A DNA stretch of 57,466 nucleotides from Methanoregulaceae archaeon PtaB.Bin056 (GTDB lineage: Archaea > Halobacteriota > Methanomicrobia > Methanomicrobiales > Methanospirillaceae): NCBI GenBank assembly GCA_002067095.1, contig MVQD01000062.1, forward strand, positions 1 to 57,466, written 5' to 3'. The position numbers and the translations under genes were made by a program. The notes below the pieces were generated by a model. That model was not told the DNA's origin, made no database searches, and saw nothing but the letters and a program-made list of their open reading frames with translations. This document shows, piece after piece, positions 35,627-44,509 of this stretch; positions within the stretch are counted from its first letter, which is position 1, and every line of letters starts with the position of its first letter.

Positions 35627-36205
35627 TTGTTATTACAATTGTCTGGAGAGCATATCATTAGTCCTGATTCCATCATAATAGCATTGGTAGCAGCGTTATG
35701 GTGCATGCTGCCGGCATATCTGCCCAACTCGGTGGCGGCGGCCTTTGGCGGCGGCGCTCCAATCGATGGAGGCAGGACATTTTCTGACGGGAGGAGGCTC
35801 TTTGGGGACGGAAAGACGTATCGCGGGTTCTTCGCCGGTGTGGCGGGAGGAATCCTTGCGGGAGGGGTGCAGATATGGCTGCAGGGGGTGTTTTCACTCT
35901 CATTCCTCCCGGTCCAGACTCCGCTCTCCATCATACTCCTTGCGACCGGGGCCCTCCTTGGCGACCTTGCCAAGAGCTTCTTCAAGCGGAGGCTTGGAAA
36001 GGCCAGTGGAGAGCGCTGGCCCGTCGCCGACCAGTATGACCTCGTGGCGGGAGCGCTCCTGATGCTCGCCATCTTTGATCTCCCATGGCTGATGGAAGCA
36101 GTAACACTCCCGGTGCTCTTCTGGATACTCGTACTCACGCCTATCCTCCATAAAACCGCAAACATGATTGGCTATCTTGCCGGAGTAAAAGATGTACCAT
36201 GGTGA
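35627..36205 (+). CDS. carS: CDP-archaeol synthase CarS
   Basis: A membrane protein of about 183-192 residues, five hydrophobic segments, with the CarS signature near the N-terminus (LPAYLPNSVAAAFGGG) followed by GKTYRGFFAG and GALLGDLAKSFFKRRLG. It transfers CMP from CTP to unsaturated archaetidic acid, giving CDP-archaeol. The open frame begins with TTG at 35627 and has another TTG at 35639; there is no ATG or GTG before the first membrane helix. Given the TATA box at 35616, the transcript should start near 35646, so translation may begin at ATC/ATT 35654-35657, just after GGAGAG. The start is therefore uncertain. It overlaps pyrE by 7 bases. Confidence 0.88.
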   Translation: MLLQLSGEHIISPDSIIIALVAALWCMLPAYLPNSVAAAFGGGAPIDGGRTFSDGRRLFGDGKTYRGFFAGVAGGILAGGVQIWLQGVFSLSFLPVQTPLSIILLATGALLGDLAKSFFKRRLGKASGERWPVADQYDLVAGALLMLAIFDLPWLMEAVTLPVLFWILVLTPILHKTANMIGYLAGVKDVPW

Positions 36206-36753
36206 AGAGAATCGCAGACCTGCTGGAGGAGCACGGGGCCCTGGAATTTGGTGATTTTGTCCTGGCATCCGGAGCCCGGAGCAGTTATTACCTTGATATC
36301 AAGAGAGTGGTGACTCAACCAGGGGCTCTGCGGGAGATTGCAGAGACCATCACCCGGGGCTATACCTTTGACATGGTGGCGGGAGTCGCGGTTGGAGGGG
36401 TCCCCCTCGCGGTCGCCGTCTCGCTTGCGAGCGGCAAGCCCTTTGCGATCATCCGCAGCCAGGAGAAAGGTCATGGCAAATCGGGGAGGATCATCGGGGA
36501 TGTCAGGGGCAAAAACGTCATCCTTGTGGAGGACGTGACCACCTCCGGAGGTTCCGCCCTGTTCGGCATCCGGGTGCTCAGGGATGAGGGAGCGACAGTT
36601 GATACCGTCGTCACTGTCGTAGACAGGGAATCAGGTGCCGCGTCGCTCCTCCTTGAGAACGGCGTGGTACTTGATGCACTCGTCAGGGCTTCTGATATTG
36701 TTGGCGGGAAGGGAAGAACAGCAACGGTGAAGAGCACCGGTTCAGATACATGA
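36199..36753 (+). CDS. pyrE: Orotate phosphoribosyltransferase
   Basis: A 184-residue enzyme converting orotate and PRPP to orotidine monophosphate. The PRPP-binding loop [13 protein letters not shown] is at about 110-122 and [13 protein letters not shown] near 60. The N-terminus [34 protein letters not shown] is the typical archaeal/bacterial OPRT start (shown here as its recognisable parts [12 protein letters not shown]). The start lies within the end of carS and the stop overlaps purD in ATGA. Confidence 0.94.
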   Translation: MVKRIADLLEEHGALEFGDFVLASGARSSYYLDIKRVVTQPGALREIAETITRGYTFDMVAGVAVGGVPLAVAVSLASGKPFAIIRSQEKGHGKSGRIIGDVRGKNVILVEDVTTSGGSALFGIRVLRDEGATVDTVVTVVDRESGAASLLLENGVVLDALVRASDIVGGKGRTATVKSTGSDT

Positions 36754-38042
36754 CTATGAAGATCCTGGTTGTGGGAGGGGGAGGAAGGGAGCATGCCATC
36801 GCCCGGGCACTCTCCCGCAACAGAGAGGCAGAGATCTATGCCGTCATGGCCAGGCCAAACCCTGGGATCGTGAGGCTCTGCAGTCACTATCTCCTGGAGA
36901 AAGAGACCAGGGTTGAATCAGTCGCCGCTTTTGCCCTGAAGGAATCGATTGATTACGCGATTATCGGGCCCGAGGCACCCCTCGAGGCAGGGGTGGTGGA
37001 CAGGCTCGAGGCCGACGGCATCCCCTGCATGGGGCCCTCGAGGGCGGCTGCCCGCCTCGAGACCGACAAGGCATTCTGCAGGGAGATGATGGCACAGCAT
37101 GGCATTGCCGGGTGTCCTCGTTACCGCATCTTCCGCGACGCGGAGGATGCAGTCCGGTTCCTGGAGGCCCATGACGGTGACATGGCCGTAAAGCCTGCAG
37201 GCCTCACCGGGGGAAAGGGCGTCCGGATCATGGGCGAGCATCTGGACAGGAAAGGTGCGATCGAGTATATCAGGAGCCTTGGGTCAGACATTGTCCTCGA
37301 GGAGAGGCTTGTCGGGGAAGAGTTCACTCTCCAGGCATTCACAGACGGTGTGCACCTTGTGCCAATGCCCCTCGTGCAGGACCACAAGAGGGCATACGAA
37401 GGTGACGAGGGCCCGAACACCGGGGGAATGGGTTCCTATTCCATGCCGGACCACGGGCTGCCGTTCGTCACGGAGTCGGATCAGCGCAGGGCTCTTGGCA
37501 TCATGCAGTCTGCGGTTGCGGCCATGGAGGAGGCGGGAACTCCGTACGTTGGGATCCTCTACGGGCAGTTCATGAATACCCGCGACGGGCCGATGGTGAT
37601 TGAGTTCAACGCAAGGTTCGGGGACCCGGAAGCGATGAATGTTCTCTCCCTCCTCGAGACCGACCTCATGGACGTAATCGAGGGGGCAATCGAGGGGACC
37701 CTCTCCCGGAGCAGGGTCCGCTTCTCCGCGAAGGCCACCGTCTGCAAGTACCTCGTGCCCGAAGGATACCCGGAGTCCCCTGTCACCGGGCAGCCGGTAT
37801 CTCCCGGGGCTTTTGAACCGGCACTCCTGTATTATGCCAACGTGGAAGAGAGGGATGGCACCCTCTACACGCAGTCCTCCCGGACCATGGCCTTCGTGGG
37901 GGTGGCAGAAACTCTCGCGGATGCAGAAGAGATCGCGGAGCGTGCGGCATCCGGAGTGCAGGGGAGGGTGCGCCATCGCGTGGACATAGGTACTGCGTCC
38001 CTGCTGAAGAGGCGGGTGGATCACATGAGGGAACTTCGATGA
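36750..38042 (+). CDS. purD: Phosphoribosylamine-glycine ligase
   Basis: A 430-residue ATP-grasp enzyme, second step of purine synthesis. It opens with the conserved [19 protein letters not shown], has GPEAPLEAG near 72 and ATP-grasp segments [14 protein letters not shown] near 146 and [15 protein letters not shown] near 280. Start ATG 36750 overlaps the pyrE stop; a second ATG two codons later (36756) gives MKILVVGG and may be the true start. It is joined to argF by a further ATGA overlap, making carS-pyrE-purD-argF one tight operon of mixed function. Confidence 0.94.
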   Translation: MTMKILVVGGGGREHAIARALSRNREAEIYAVMARPNPGIVRLCSHYLLEKETRVESVAAFALKESIDYAIIGPEAPLEAGVVDRLEADGIPCMGPSRAAARLETDKAFCREMMAQHGIAGCPRYRIFRDAEDAVRFLEAHDGDMAVKPAGLTGGKGVRIMGEHLDRKGAIEYIRSLGSDIVLEERLVGEEFTLQAFTDGVHLVPMPLVQDHKRAYEGDEGPNTGGMGSYSMPDHGLPFVTESDQRRALGIMQSAVAAMEEAGTPYVGILYGQFMNTRDGPMVIEFNARFGDPEAMNVLSLLETDLMDVIEGAIEGTLSRSRVRFSAKATVCKYLVPEGYPESPVTGQPVSPGAFEPALLYYANVEERDGTLYTQSSRTMAFVGVAETLADAEEIAERAASGVQGRVRHRVDIGTASLLKRRVDHMRELR

Positions 38043-38971
38043 AACGGGACATTCTCTCCATACTGGACATCACAGAGGGGGAACTCCAGAATCTGCTTGA
38101 CGAGGCAGAGCGGCTGAAGCGGATGCGGAAGTCGGGGATACCCCATCCCCTCCTCTCAGGCAAGACCCTGGCGATGATCTTTGAGAAGTCCTCTACCCGG
38201 ACCAGGATCTCGTTCGAGGTGGGGATGGCAGACCTTGGGGGATGCGCCCTCTTTCTCAATGCCCAGGACATGCAGATCGGGAGGGGAGAGGAGATTCGCG
38301 ATACCGCGAGGGTGGCATCGAGGTACGTGTCGGGGGTGATGATCCGGGCCTATCGGCACGACACCATCAGGGAGTTCGCCCGGTATTCCTCTGTCCCCGT
38401 GATCAATGGCCTCTCCGATCTCGAACACCCATGCCAGATACTCGCTGATGTCATGACCATCAGGGAGCATTTCCCACGCCTTGAGGAGGTGCGCATCGGG
38501 TGGGTGGGGGACGGAGACAACGTCTGCAACTCGCTGATCCTCTCGACAATTCTCACCGGGATGGAGATCAACGTGGCCACTCCCCGGGGCTTCGAGCCCC
38601 CCGCAAAGGTGGTTGAGATGGCCAAGGAGAGAGGAGGAAAAGTCACCCTTGTCAGGGGCCCCGAGGCTGCGGTCAGGGATGCCCACGTCGTGGTGACCGA
38701 CACCTGGGTCTCGATGGGCACCGAGAAGGAGCGGGAAGCGAGGCTGCAGGCATTCAGGGGATTTACCATCGACCGGAGGCTTATGGATATGGCCTCGCAG
38801 GACGCGATCTTCATGCACTGCCTGCCGGCCCACCGCGGCCAGGAGGTCACAGACGATGTAATCGAGGGGCCGGGAAGCGTGGTCTTTGACGAGGCGGAGA
38901 ACCGCCTTCACGCCCAGAAAGCCCTGCTCGTGTTCCTGATGCAGGACGGGGAGACCCTGGGCGGGAGATGA
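38039..38971 (+). CDS. argF: Ornithine carbamoyltransferase
   Basis: A 310-residue enzyme of arginine synthesis making citrulline from ornithine and carbamoyl phosphate. The carbamoyl-phosphate site STRTR is at 52-56, HPCQ near 129-132, and [10 protein letters not shown] near 260. These separate it from aspartate carbamoyltransferase (which lacks the HCLP motif). The length is normal. It is the last gene of the carS-pyrE-purD-argF operon and is followed by a T7 run. Confidence 0.95.
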   Translation: MKRDILSILDITEGELQNLLDEAERLKRMRKSGIPHPLLSGKTLAMIFEKSSTRTRISFEVGMADLGGCALFLNAQDMQIGRGEEIRDTARVASRYVSGVMIRAYRHDTIREFARYSSVPVINGLSDLEHPCQILADVMTIREHFPRLEEVRIGWVGDGDNVCNSLILSTILTGMEINVATPRGFEPPAKVVEMAKERGGKVTLVRGPEAAVRDAHVVVTDTWVSMGTEKEREARLQAFRGFTIDRRLMDMASQDAIFMHCLPAHRGQEVTDDVIEGPGSVVFDEAENRLHAQKALLVFLMQDGETLGGR

Positions 38972-38997
38972 GCGGGAGTTCGTTCTGACTGAACCCC

Positions 38998-39004
38998 TTT
39001 TTTT
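38998..39004 (+). terminator. T7 run after argF
   Basis: CCCC followed by seven Ts, about 26 bases after the argF stop; likely end of the carS-argF operon. Confidence 0.5.
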
Positions 39005-39559
39005 ACTCTGGTATATCACAGTGAAGGGATCTGAGAAGGTATTTTTTATGTAAACATCTGCACTTCCGATTTCCCTCCCTCTAGATTATATCTAAAAAGA
39101 AGGGTTATGATACGCAGGTTCTTTTTAATCAATCGATAATCGCCCCACTATTAGGGATGAAACGGCTAAATGTGACTCTTTCAGGCTAAAAAATGCTACC
39201 ATTTCCCGATTCAGCAGGGTCATACACTGCGAGGGTGCTTTGTCACTAGTTCTTTCAATATATATCAGGGCATTATCCCACTCTCTGCATGGGGTGATAC
39301 GTCTCCATGACGGAGGATTCTCAATTTTACAGCATGCTTCCAATGCATTATACCACATTAAAATTTTAAGACGAGTCCGAGTGCCGATCTGCGCTATTCC
39401 TTATGAGAGCCATTATCGATAACGATGAACTCGAACATGCTTTCTTTTACCGATTTCCCCCTGAAAGGATCCATGGATAACCCAGAGGTGGATGTATGCG
39501 TAAGGTTGGTCTCTGTAAAATTAATTCGGGATATCACATGATATGAAAACTTCACAAAA

Positions 39560-39569
39560 CTTTATAAAC
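39560..39569 (+). promoter_or_regulatory. Promoter(s) of the calpain-like gene
   Basis: CTTTATAAAC preceded by CACAAAA is a good archaeal BRE/TATA combination and predicts a leader of about 110 bases. A second box, TTTATAATG (39641-39649), would give a leader of about 30 bases. Confidence 0.5.
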
Positions 39570-39700
39570 CATTGATATGACTATGATGTAACGCCGGAAA
39601 TGCAGTATTCAGTATTCTTCCGCCTTGGGGGGTTTGGAAGTTTATAATGCTGTATTGCAAAGAGCGTTGTTCAATTAGTGGGGTCATATGAGGTCTGGTT

Positions 39701-40633
39701 ATGAATTGTAACTGTCAAAGTCCAAGCGTTTTGTGGGGTTCATCAGTAGTGGCCCCATTTAAAGACAGTGCATGGTATATGTTTGATGATCCAATCCAGG
39801 GTGACCAGAATAATTGCTCTCTCATCGCATCACTCTCATCTGTAGCCTGGGTTATGGAATCTTTACGGTTATCTTGCACCTATTTGAAAACCAATGCAGA
39901 TAAATCAAGAAATTACAACGTTTCATTCTGGCCTGGTCCGGTTAATGTTCCCGTAAGTGATGTATTCCCCCTTGATACTCTCTATGATCAGCCTTATTGC
40001 AATGCTCACGCCAGGGACAAACTGGAAATCTGGCCAGCGCTGTATGAGAAAGCATATGCTGCAAAGTTCCACAATGCCGGGGAAAATCCCTGTCCGCTCC
40101 CGCAGTTCCTGAACGACATTAATAGCCCGAATAAGTGGCACTCCAATCCCCTCAAACCGTTATGGAACCTTACAGGATGCGGAAACAGTCAGAAACAAGA
40201 GGCGTTTTTTATATCTGATTCGAATTCCTACGATTTCTTTCAGGAGATAAAAAACAGGTGTAATTTAGGAAAAACAGTGTATCCGATGACGGCATGGGTA
40301 AAACCTCAGAACCTTCTGCCAAATGAGGTAGATGGTGTAATAAAGCCTGATCATGTGTATACTGTCCTGGGGCATAAATTTGTGAACAATGTTGAATATC
40401 TGATAATTAGGGACCCAACGGGTGTAACGGTAACAAATCCTCCAAGTCCAAACTGCATCTTATCAGGAAATGTGACATTTAATAATAATTTCCGGCAAAA
40501 CTGTTCGCCTATATCGAGGAATTATTATAATAGATCGATTACAGTGCCATTGGGACTTGGAATATTTGGACTTGCTGGGACCAAAATTGAAGAATATTTC
40601 CAGGGATTCGCCTGGGCTGGTCCTGGTCCCTGA
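39701..40633 (+). CDS. Calpain-like cysteine peptidase
   Basis: A 310-residue protein with the calpain (C2) catalytic pattern: DPIQGDQNNCSLIASLSS (Gln33, Cys39) corresponds to the calpain QGxxGDCW region; EIWPALYEKAYAAKF (109-123) matches the calpain EFWPALLEKAYAK region; PDHVYTVLGHK supplies His218; and LIIRDPTG puts Asp238 where calpains have Asn in RNPWG. So a Cys39-His218-Asp238 triad is predicted. There is no signal peptide and no calcium-binding domain; the protein has more cysteines than usual for a cytosolic protein. A/T-rich codon use contrasts with argF. The next gene follows after 28 bases. The peptidase call is by motif only; substrate unknown. Confidence 0.75.
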   Translation: MNCNCQSPSVLWGSSVVAPFKDSAWYMFDDPIQGDQNNCSLIASLSSVAWVMESLRLSCTYLKTNADKSRNYNVSFWPGPVNVPVSDVFPLDTLYDQPYCNAHARDKLEIWPALYEKAYAAKFHNAGENPCPLPQFLNDINSPNKWHSNPLKPLWNLTGCGNSQKQEAFFISDSNSYDFFQEIKNRCNLGKTVYPMTAWVKPQNLLPNEVDGVIKPDHVYTVLGHKFVNNVEYLIIRDPTGVTVTNPPSPNCILSGNVTFNNNFRQNCSPISRNYYNRSITVPLGLGIFGLAGTKIEEYFQGFAWAGPGP

Positions 40634-40661
40634 AGAGGCTACCTGGTGTGGCAGAGGCGGT

Positions 40662-43481
40662 ATGGTATCGAATACAGAATATAGGGATAGGTTGGGGGTC
40701 ATATTCCTATTGATTTTTTTCTTTTCCTTGTTCCCCGGTTTTATTATCCATGTTGGATTAACAGGCCAAACTGAACCGAAGGCCTTGAACGGAACCCTTA
40801 CAACCTTATCTGTCCTGACTCCGGAATCGGACCAGTGGTTCTCAAAAATTTTTTCGAATGTTACGATTTGGTTGGATACCCGAAACGATACATCCAGATT
40901 CACAGTATATGATATCCAGAAAGGTCTGGAATTCCAGATAGCGTCGGCGGTTCCTCCTGCTTTTGGTATTCTCCCGGCAACAGATGGCAAAATGGTTGCG
41001 TGGACAGCGGAGAATGACTCATTCCTTGAGGTTCATCTATTCAACCTTTCATCATCCGAAGATAACTGTATTGCCGGAATAGTGGATTCGGGGGCATCAA
41101 ATCCCGCGATTTATGGTGATATAGTCGTCTGGCAACAATTTACAGGTATGAGTCTGGATCTATTCATGTCTAACCTCTCATCGGGAGAGGTGACCCTTCT
41201 CACCCCCAATACAGATTCATCGGATGAGATCAACCCATCGTTATCGGGCAATACCGTCGTGTGGCAGAGTGTCAGTCTTGATACGTTTACTAGTGATATT
41301 ATTTCCATTAATCTCGAATCTGGGGAAACCGTTCTTCTCACTCCTGATACGAATGAAACAAGCCAGGAGTATCCTGTAATTTTCAATAATACGGTGGTGT
41401 TCCTCGGAGTGGATCCAAAAACAGGGTCGTATGATATCTTCTTATATGACATCCATTCTGGAAATACGACGGTTATTCCTGCGATATCTGGCTATTCCGT
41501 TGAAGAAAGGCCGTCGATTTATGAAGATATGATTGTCTGGACCGCCATGAATATTCAAGATTATTCAAGGAAGATTTTTTTCTATCGAATCTCAACAGGG
41601 GAAATATTTTCACTTATTCAGGACGGCTCATATCGTGATCCATTTTTTCCGTCCCTTTTCGAAGATAGAGTAGTTTGGAGCGAGTATGACATAGAAACTG
41701 GTCATTCTGACGTGAGGATGGTGACACTCGGAACATACGAAGAAACACTAATTGCAGACTTCACCACCGACCTCTCCAGGGGAGAAGTACCCCTGAAGGT
41801 CAATTTTACTGACCTCTCGACGGGGGAACCGTCAGGGTGGCATTGGGATTTCGGGGATGGAAACACTTCGGCGGAGCAGAATCCTTCGCACATCTACTCG
41901 ACACCAGGTGTATATGACGTTTCGCTGATTGTCCACACTCCATACCAGAGGTCGGGTGTCCGCTTCCCCTCGTATATCTATGCAGGAAGCCCGCCGACGC
42001 CGGCTTTTTCGTTCGACACGTATGAAGGGCTTGCCCCTCTGACGGTAAACTTTACAGACCAGTCAGCCGGGTCGCCTGAGACCTATTTCTGGGACTTCGG
42101 GGACGGGTCCACTTCAACAGAGAAGGATCCGTCACACACTTTCCTTGTCCAGGGCAGCTACAGGGTTTCCCTGACCGCAGGCAACGAATTCGGGAACTCT
42201 ACCAGTTCTGTCGAGGACTGTATCGTGGTCCTATCCGGCGTCAGGAATGACCTGCTGCTGGACATCCCGGGTATCACCTGTCAGGATGCGATCTCTCCTT
42301 GTCGACTGTCCCTGAATTCGAGCCTTCTTGATCTCGATGTCATTCACAACACAACCATCGAGGTGAAGCCCGATCCTTCGAAAGGAATTGAGAAGATACT
42401 GTTAATCTCGGATGAGGGTTTCTCCTGGTTGGACCAGTTCTCTCTCGAGGGGAATCTCACCGGTGTGGATATTTCAAGTATTCCTCTCCTCATTGGTGGC
42501 AGCGGTGACAACTCGACCATGGCATACCGGGTGCACATGGATGACTATCCATTGAATGGTTCATTCCATGCGGAGGTATGGAAGAACGCGACTCCTCTGG
42601 ACTACGAGGAGTTCAAGGCAATCTCGATCCTCGAAGGCTATTCGGGAATTTGTGGCGTCGCATTCACCGCCAGGTTTGTGCAGTGCAATATCAGCGGTTG
42701 CCCGGAAGGGACACTGCTATTCGGGATAGATTCAGGATGGATTGAGAAGTACGGATGGAGGAGACCGGTAAAAGTGGAATCGGACCCTGAGGGCGCGCAA
42801 GTGTACTTCGAAGGCCAGTACCTGGGTTTAACTCCGCTTATCCTCCCGGATGAACTTCCCGCAGGCAACCACACCCTGACGATATACAGATCTGGTTATG
42901 GCGAAGAACTGCGTAACGTGACGCTTACAGATAAGAGAGAGAGTATCCGCGTGATCAGGATCGCAGAGGACGGATCATACGAGATGCTCCCTGCGACGTT
43001 CCTCTCGCATGATGATACCCGCAACCTTGACTACTTTATCACAGAGTCCTCCGCTGGACTCTCCACGTTCGGCGCGGTGTCCACCAGCCATGCGGGAAGC
43101 CCGATCCAGATCATCTATCTGGCCCTTTCAGAATTTATTACCAGCCTTGTCGGTGGAGGCGGGGGTGGGGGGCCCGGCTATTCAGCCTCCCTGAGTTCAT
43201 ATGAATCTCATCAACCCACAATTCCTCCCACGAATCCCATCGTTGAAGAAATACCCCCAGTCACTCCAATCACCATACATGGAACACCAGCGGAGGTGAC
43301 TGCTACCGAAACTGGTGTGAATTCAGAGAGACCGGTTGCACCTCCTGTTCCCACCAATATCCCTGATGAGGTACCTCCCATTCCGTTTACCATGATCCAG
43401 GGAATAGCCATCGTCTCTGCGATTGTCCTCGTCGCGGGTATACTGGTCCTGCGCTGGCAGAAGGGAGGAGAACAATCTTGA
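40662..43481 (+). CDS. Composite surface protein: TolB-like propeller, two PKD domains, PEGA, C-terminal anchor
   Basis: A 939-residue membrane-anchored extracellular protein. A hydrophobic segment (about 12-30) acts as signal or anchor; residues about 55-355 carry repeated IYGDIVVWQ..., LSGNTVVWQ, FNNTVVFLG, YEDMIVWTA, FEDRVVWSE units of a TolB/WD-like propeller; two PKD domains (WDFGDG twice) follow at about 360-525; then an unassigned domain, a PEGA domain near 705-775, a glycine run, a Pro/Thr stalk, and a final transmembrane helix with basic tail. The start is ATG 40662, since longer versions would overlap the peptidase gene. The propeller half is AT-rich in third codon positions and the PKD half GC-rich, suggesting fusion of segments with different histories. 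Confidence 0.85.
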   Translation: MVSNTEYRDRLGVIFLLIFFFSLFPGFIIHVGLTGQTEPKALNGTLTTLSVLTPESDQWFSKIFSNVTIWLDTRNDTSRFTVYDIQKGLEFQIASAVPPAFGILPATDGKMVAWTAENDSFLEVHLFNLSSSEDNCIAGIVDSGASNPAIYGDIVVWQQFTGMSLDLFMSNLSSGEVTLLTPNTDSSDEINPSLSGNTVVWQSVSLDTFTSDIISINLESGETVLLTPDTNETSQEYPVIFNNTVVFLGVDPKTGSYDIFLYDIHSGNTTVIPAISGYSVEERPSIYEDMIVWTAMNIQDYSRKIFFYRISTGEIFSLIQDGSYRDPFFPSLFEDRVVWSEYDIETGHSDVRMVTLGTYEETLIADFTTDLSRGEVPLKVNFTDLSTGEPSGWHWDFGDGNTSAEQNPSHIYSTPGVYDVSLIVHTPYQRSGVRFPSYIYAGSPPTPAFSFDTYEGLAPLTVNFTDQSAGSPETYFWDFGDGSTSTEKDPSHTFLVQGSYRVSLTAGNEFGNSTSSVEDCIVVLSGVRNDLLLDIPGITCQDAISPCRLSLNSSLLDLDVIHNTTIEVKPDPSKGIEKILLISDEGFSWLDQFSLEGNLTGVDISSIPLLIGGSGDNSTMAYRVHMDDYPLNGSFHAEVWKNATPLDYEEFKAISILEGYSGICGVAFTARFVQCNISGCPEGTLLFGIDSGWIEKYGWRRPVKVESDPEGAQVYFEGQYLGLTPLILPDELPAGNHTLTIYRSGYGEELRNVTLTDKRESIRVIRIAEDGSYEMLPATFLSHDDTRNLDYFITESSAGLSTFGAVSTSHAGSPIQIIYLALSEFITSLVGGGGGGGPGYSASLSSYESHQPTIPPTNPIVEEIPPVTPITIHGTPAEVTATETGVNSERPVAPPVPTNIPDEVPPIPFTMIQGIAIVSAIVLVAGILVLRWQKGGEQS

Positions 43482-43509
43482 GGCTGAACAGGCAGTGGGA
43501 TGACAGTGC

Positions 43510-44475
43510 ATGAGTCTGGCGGCGGTTGTTCGCCGGATTGGACCCCCGGATATTCACTCGCTTGAGGAACAACGGGACATCCCGGGATTGATCGGCCTCC
43601 TCTCTTCTTCAGATTACAGGATCCGAAAACAGGCGGCAGACGCCCTGGGAAGGATGGGTGCACCTGCCATCGCGGTTCTGAATAACCGGGCAACCCGCGG
43701 GAGCGTTTCGACCCGGCTTGGAATCGTTGAGGCGATGGCAAGGATACGGAGTCATGACAGTGTTCGGGTCCTTTGCCGGATCCTGGCGGGAGACGAAAGC
43801 AACGAGATGCGCTGGATTGCCGCGATTGCCATTGGGGAGACCGGGATACACTCGGCCGTCCCGGCTCTCGTCGGAGCATTGAAAGACCGGGATAAGTATG
43901 TCAGGTTCGGGGCAGCAAAAGCGCTTGCAAAGATGGAATGGAGGCCGGATAATCCCGAGGAGGAAGTACGTCTCCTGATCGCGTTGCAGGCATGGAATGC
44001 CATCCCTGGCGTCCAGTCTGCTCCAATTGATAGTGTTGCCGGGTATCTTGACGATCCGGACCCCCGGATCCGGGCCAGCGTGGTGTCCCTTCTTGGAATC
44101 CTGGGTGACCCCCGGGCAGGAGGAGCCTGCGACAGGGCGATGCGGGATCCAGACCCGGAAGTGCGCTGGAAGGCGACCCTGGCTTTTCCGCGATGCAAGG
44201 TTCCCCACATGTATCTCCCGGCGGGAATGTCGCGCCATGCACGGACGGGAAAGAGTCTCTTCGGGGCAATGGTTCTCAATTTTTTCTGTTTGGGCCTTGG
44301 ATATAATTACCTTGGAAAATGGTGGGGGATCCTGCTCTTTCAGATCGCCCTTAACACAGTGACCACCCTCTCCCTAATTTACGGAAATATCCTGCCTGTT
44401 CTCCTCTTATTCTCGGTCTCCTCCGTTGCGGTCGTGCATACGTGGTTCCTGGGCAGGAGGATTCCTGACATATGA
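43510..44475 (+). CDS. HEAT-repeat protein with C-terminal TM2-like membrane hairpin, copy 1
   Basis: A 321-residue protein: HEAT/PBS-type repeats over about 15-245 (for example IRKQAADALGRMG, MRWIAAIAIGETG, VRFGAAKALAKM, IRASVVSLLGILG, VRWKATLAF), then two to three hydrophobic segments from about 257 with LGLGYNYLGKWWGI, resembling the PGLGxFYLG pattern of TM2 domains. The N-terminal repeats would face the cytoplasm. It follows the propeller gene by 28 bases and precedes a paralogue by 34. Function is unknown; HEAT repeats usually bind proteins. The pair may recruit partners to the membrane. Confidence 0.8.
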   Translation: MSLAAVVRRIGPPDIHSLEEQRDIPGLIGLLSSSDYRIRKQAADALGRMGAPAIAVLNNRATRGSVSTRLGIVEAMARIRSHDSVRVLCRILAGDESNEMRWIAAIAIGETGIHSAVPALVGALKDRDKYVRFGAAKALAKMEWRPDNPEEEVRLLIALQAWNAIPGVQSAPIDSVAGYLDDPDPRIRASVVSLLGILGDPRAGGACDRAMRDPDPEVRWKATLAFPRCKVPHMYLPAGMSRHARTGKSLFGAMVLNFFCLGLGYNYLGKWWGILLFQIALNTVTTLSLIYGNILPVLLLFSVSSVAVVHTWFLGRRIPDI

Positions 44476-44509
44476 CTGTCGCGTTCCTTTCTTCGGGAGG
44501 CAGAGGGCT

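Larger units (their letters stand above)
38972..39700. other. AT-rich non-coding region before the accessory cluster
   Basis: A 729-base region with clearly lower GC than its left flank. It holds the T7 terminator, a possible but unsupported 77-codon minus-strand frame (39125-39358), and two TATA-like boxes near its right end (39560-39569 and 39641-39648). No repeats, transposase motifs or tRNA were found. It marks the edge of the compositionally different segment. Confidence 0.6.

Noticed and set aside
39125-39358. A 77-codon minus-strand frame in the AT-rich gap
   Set aside because: No ribosome site, no recognisable domain, and no transposase-like motif.
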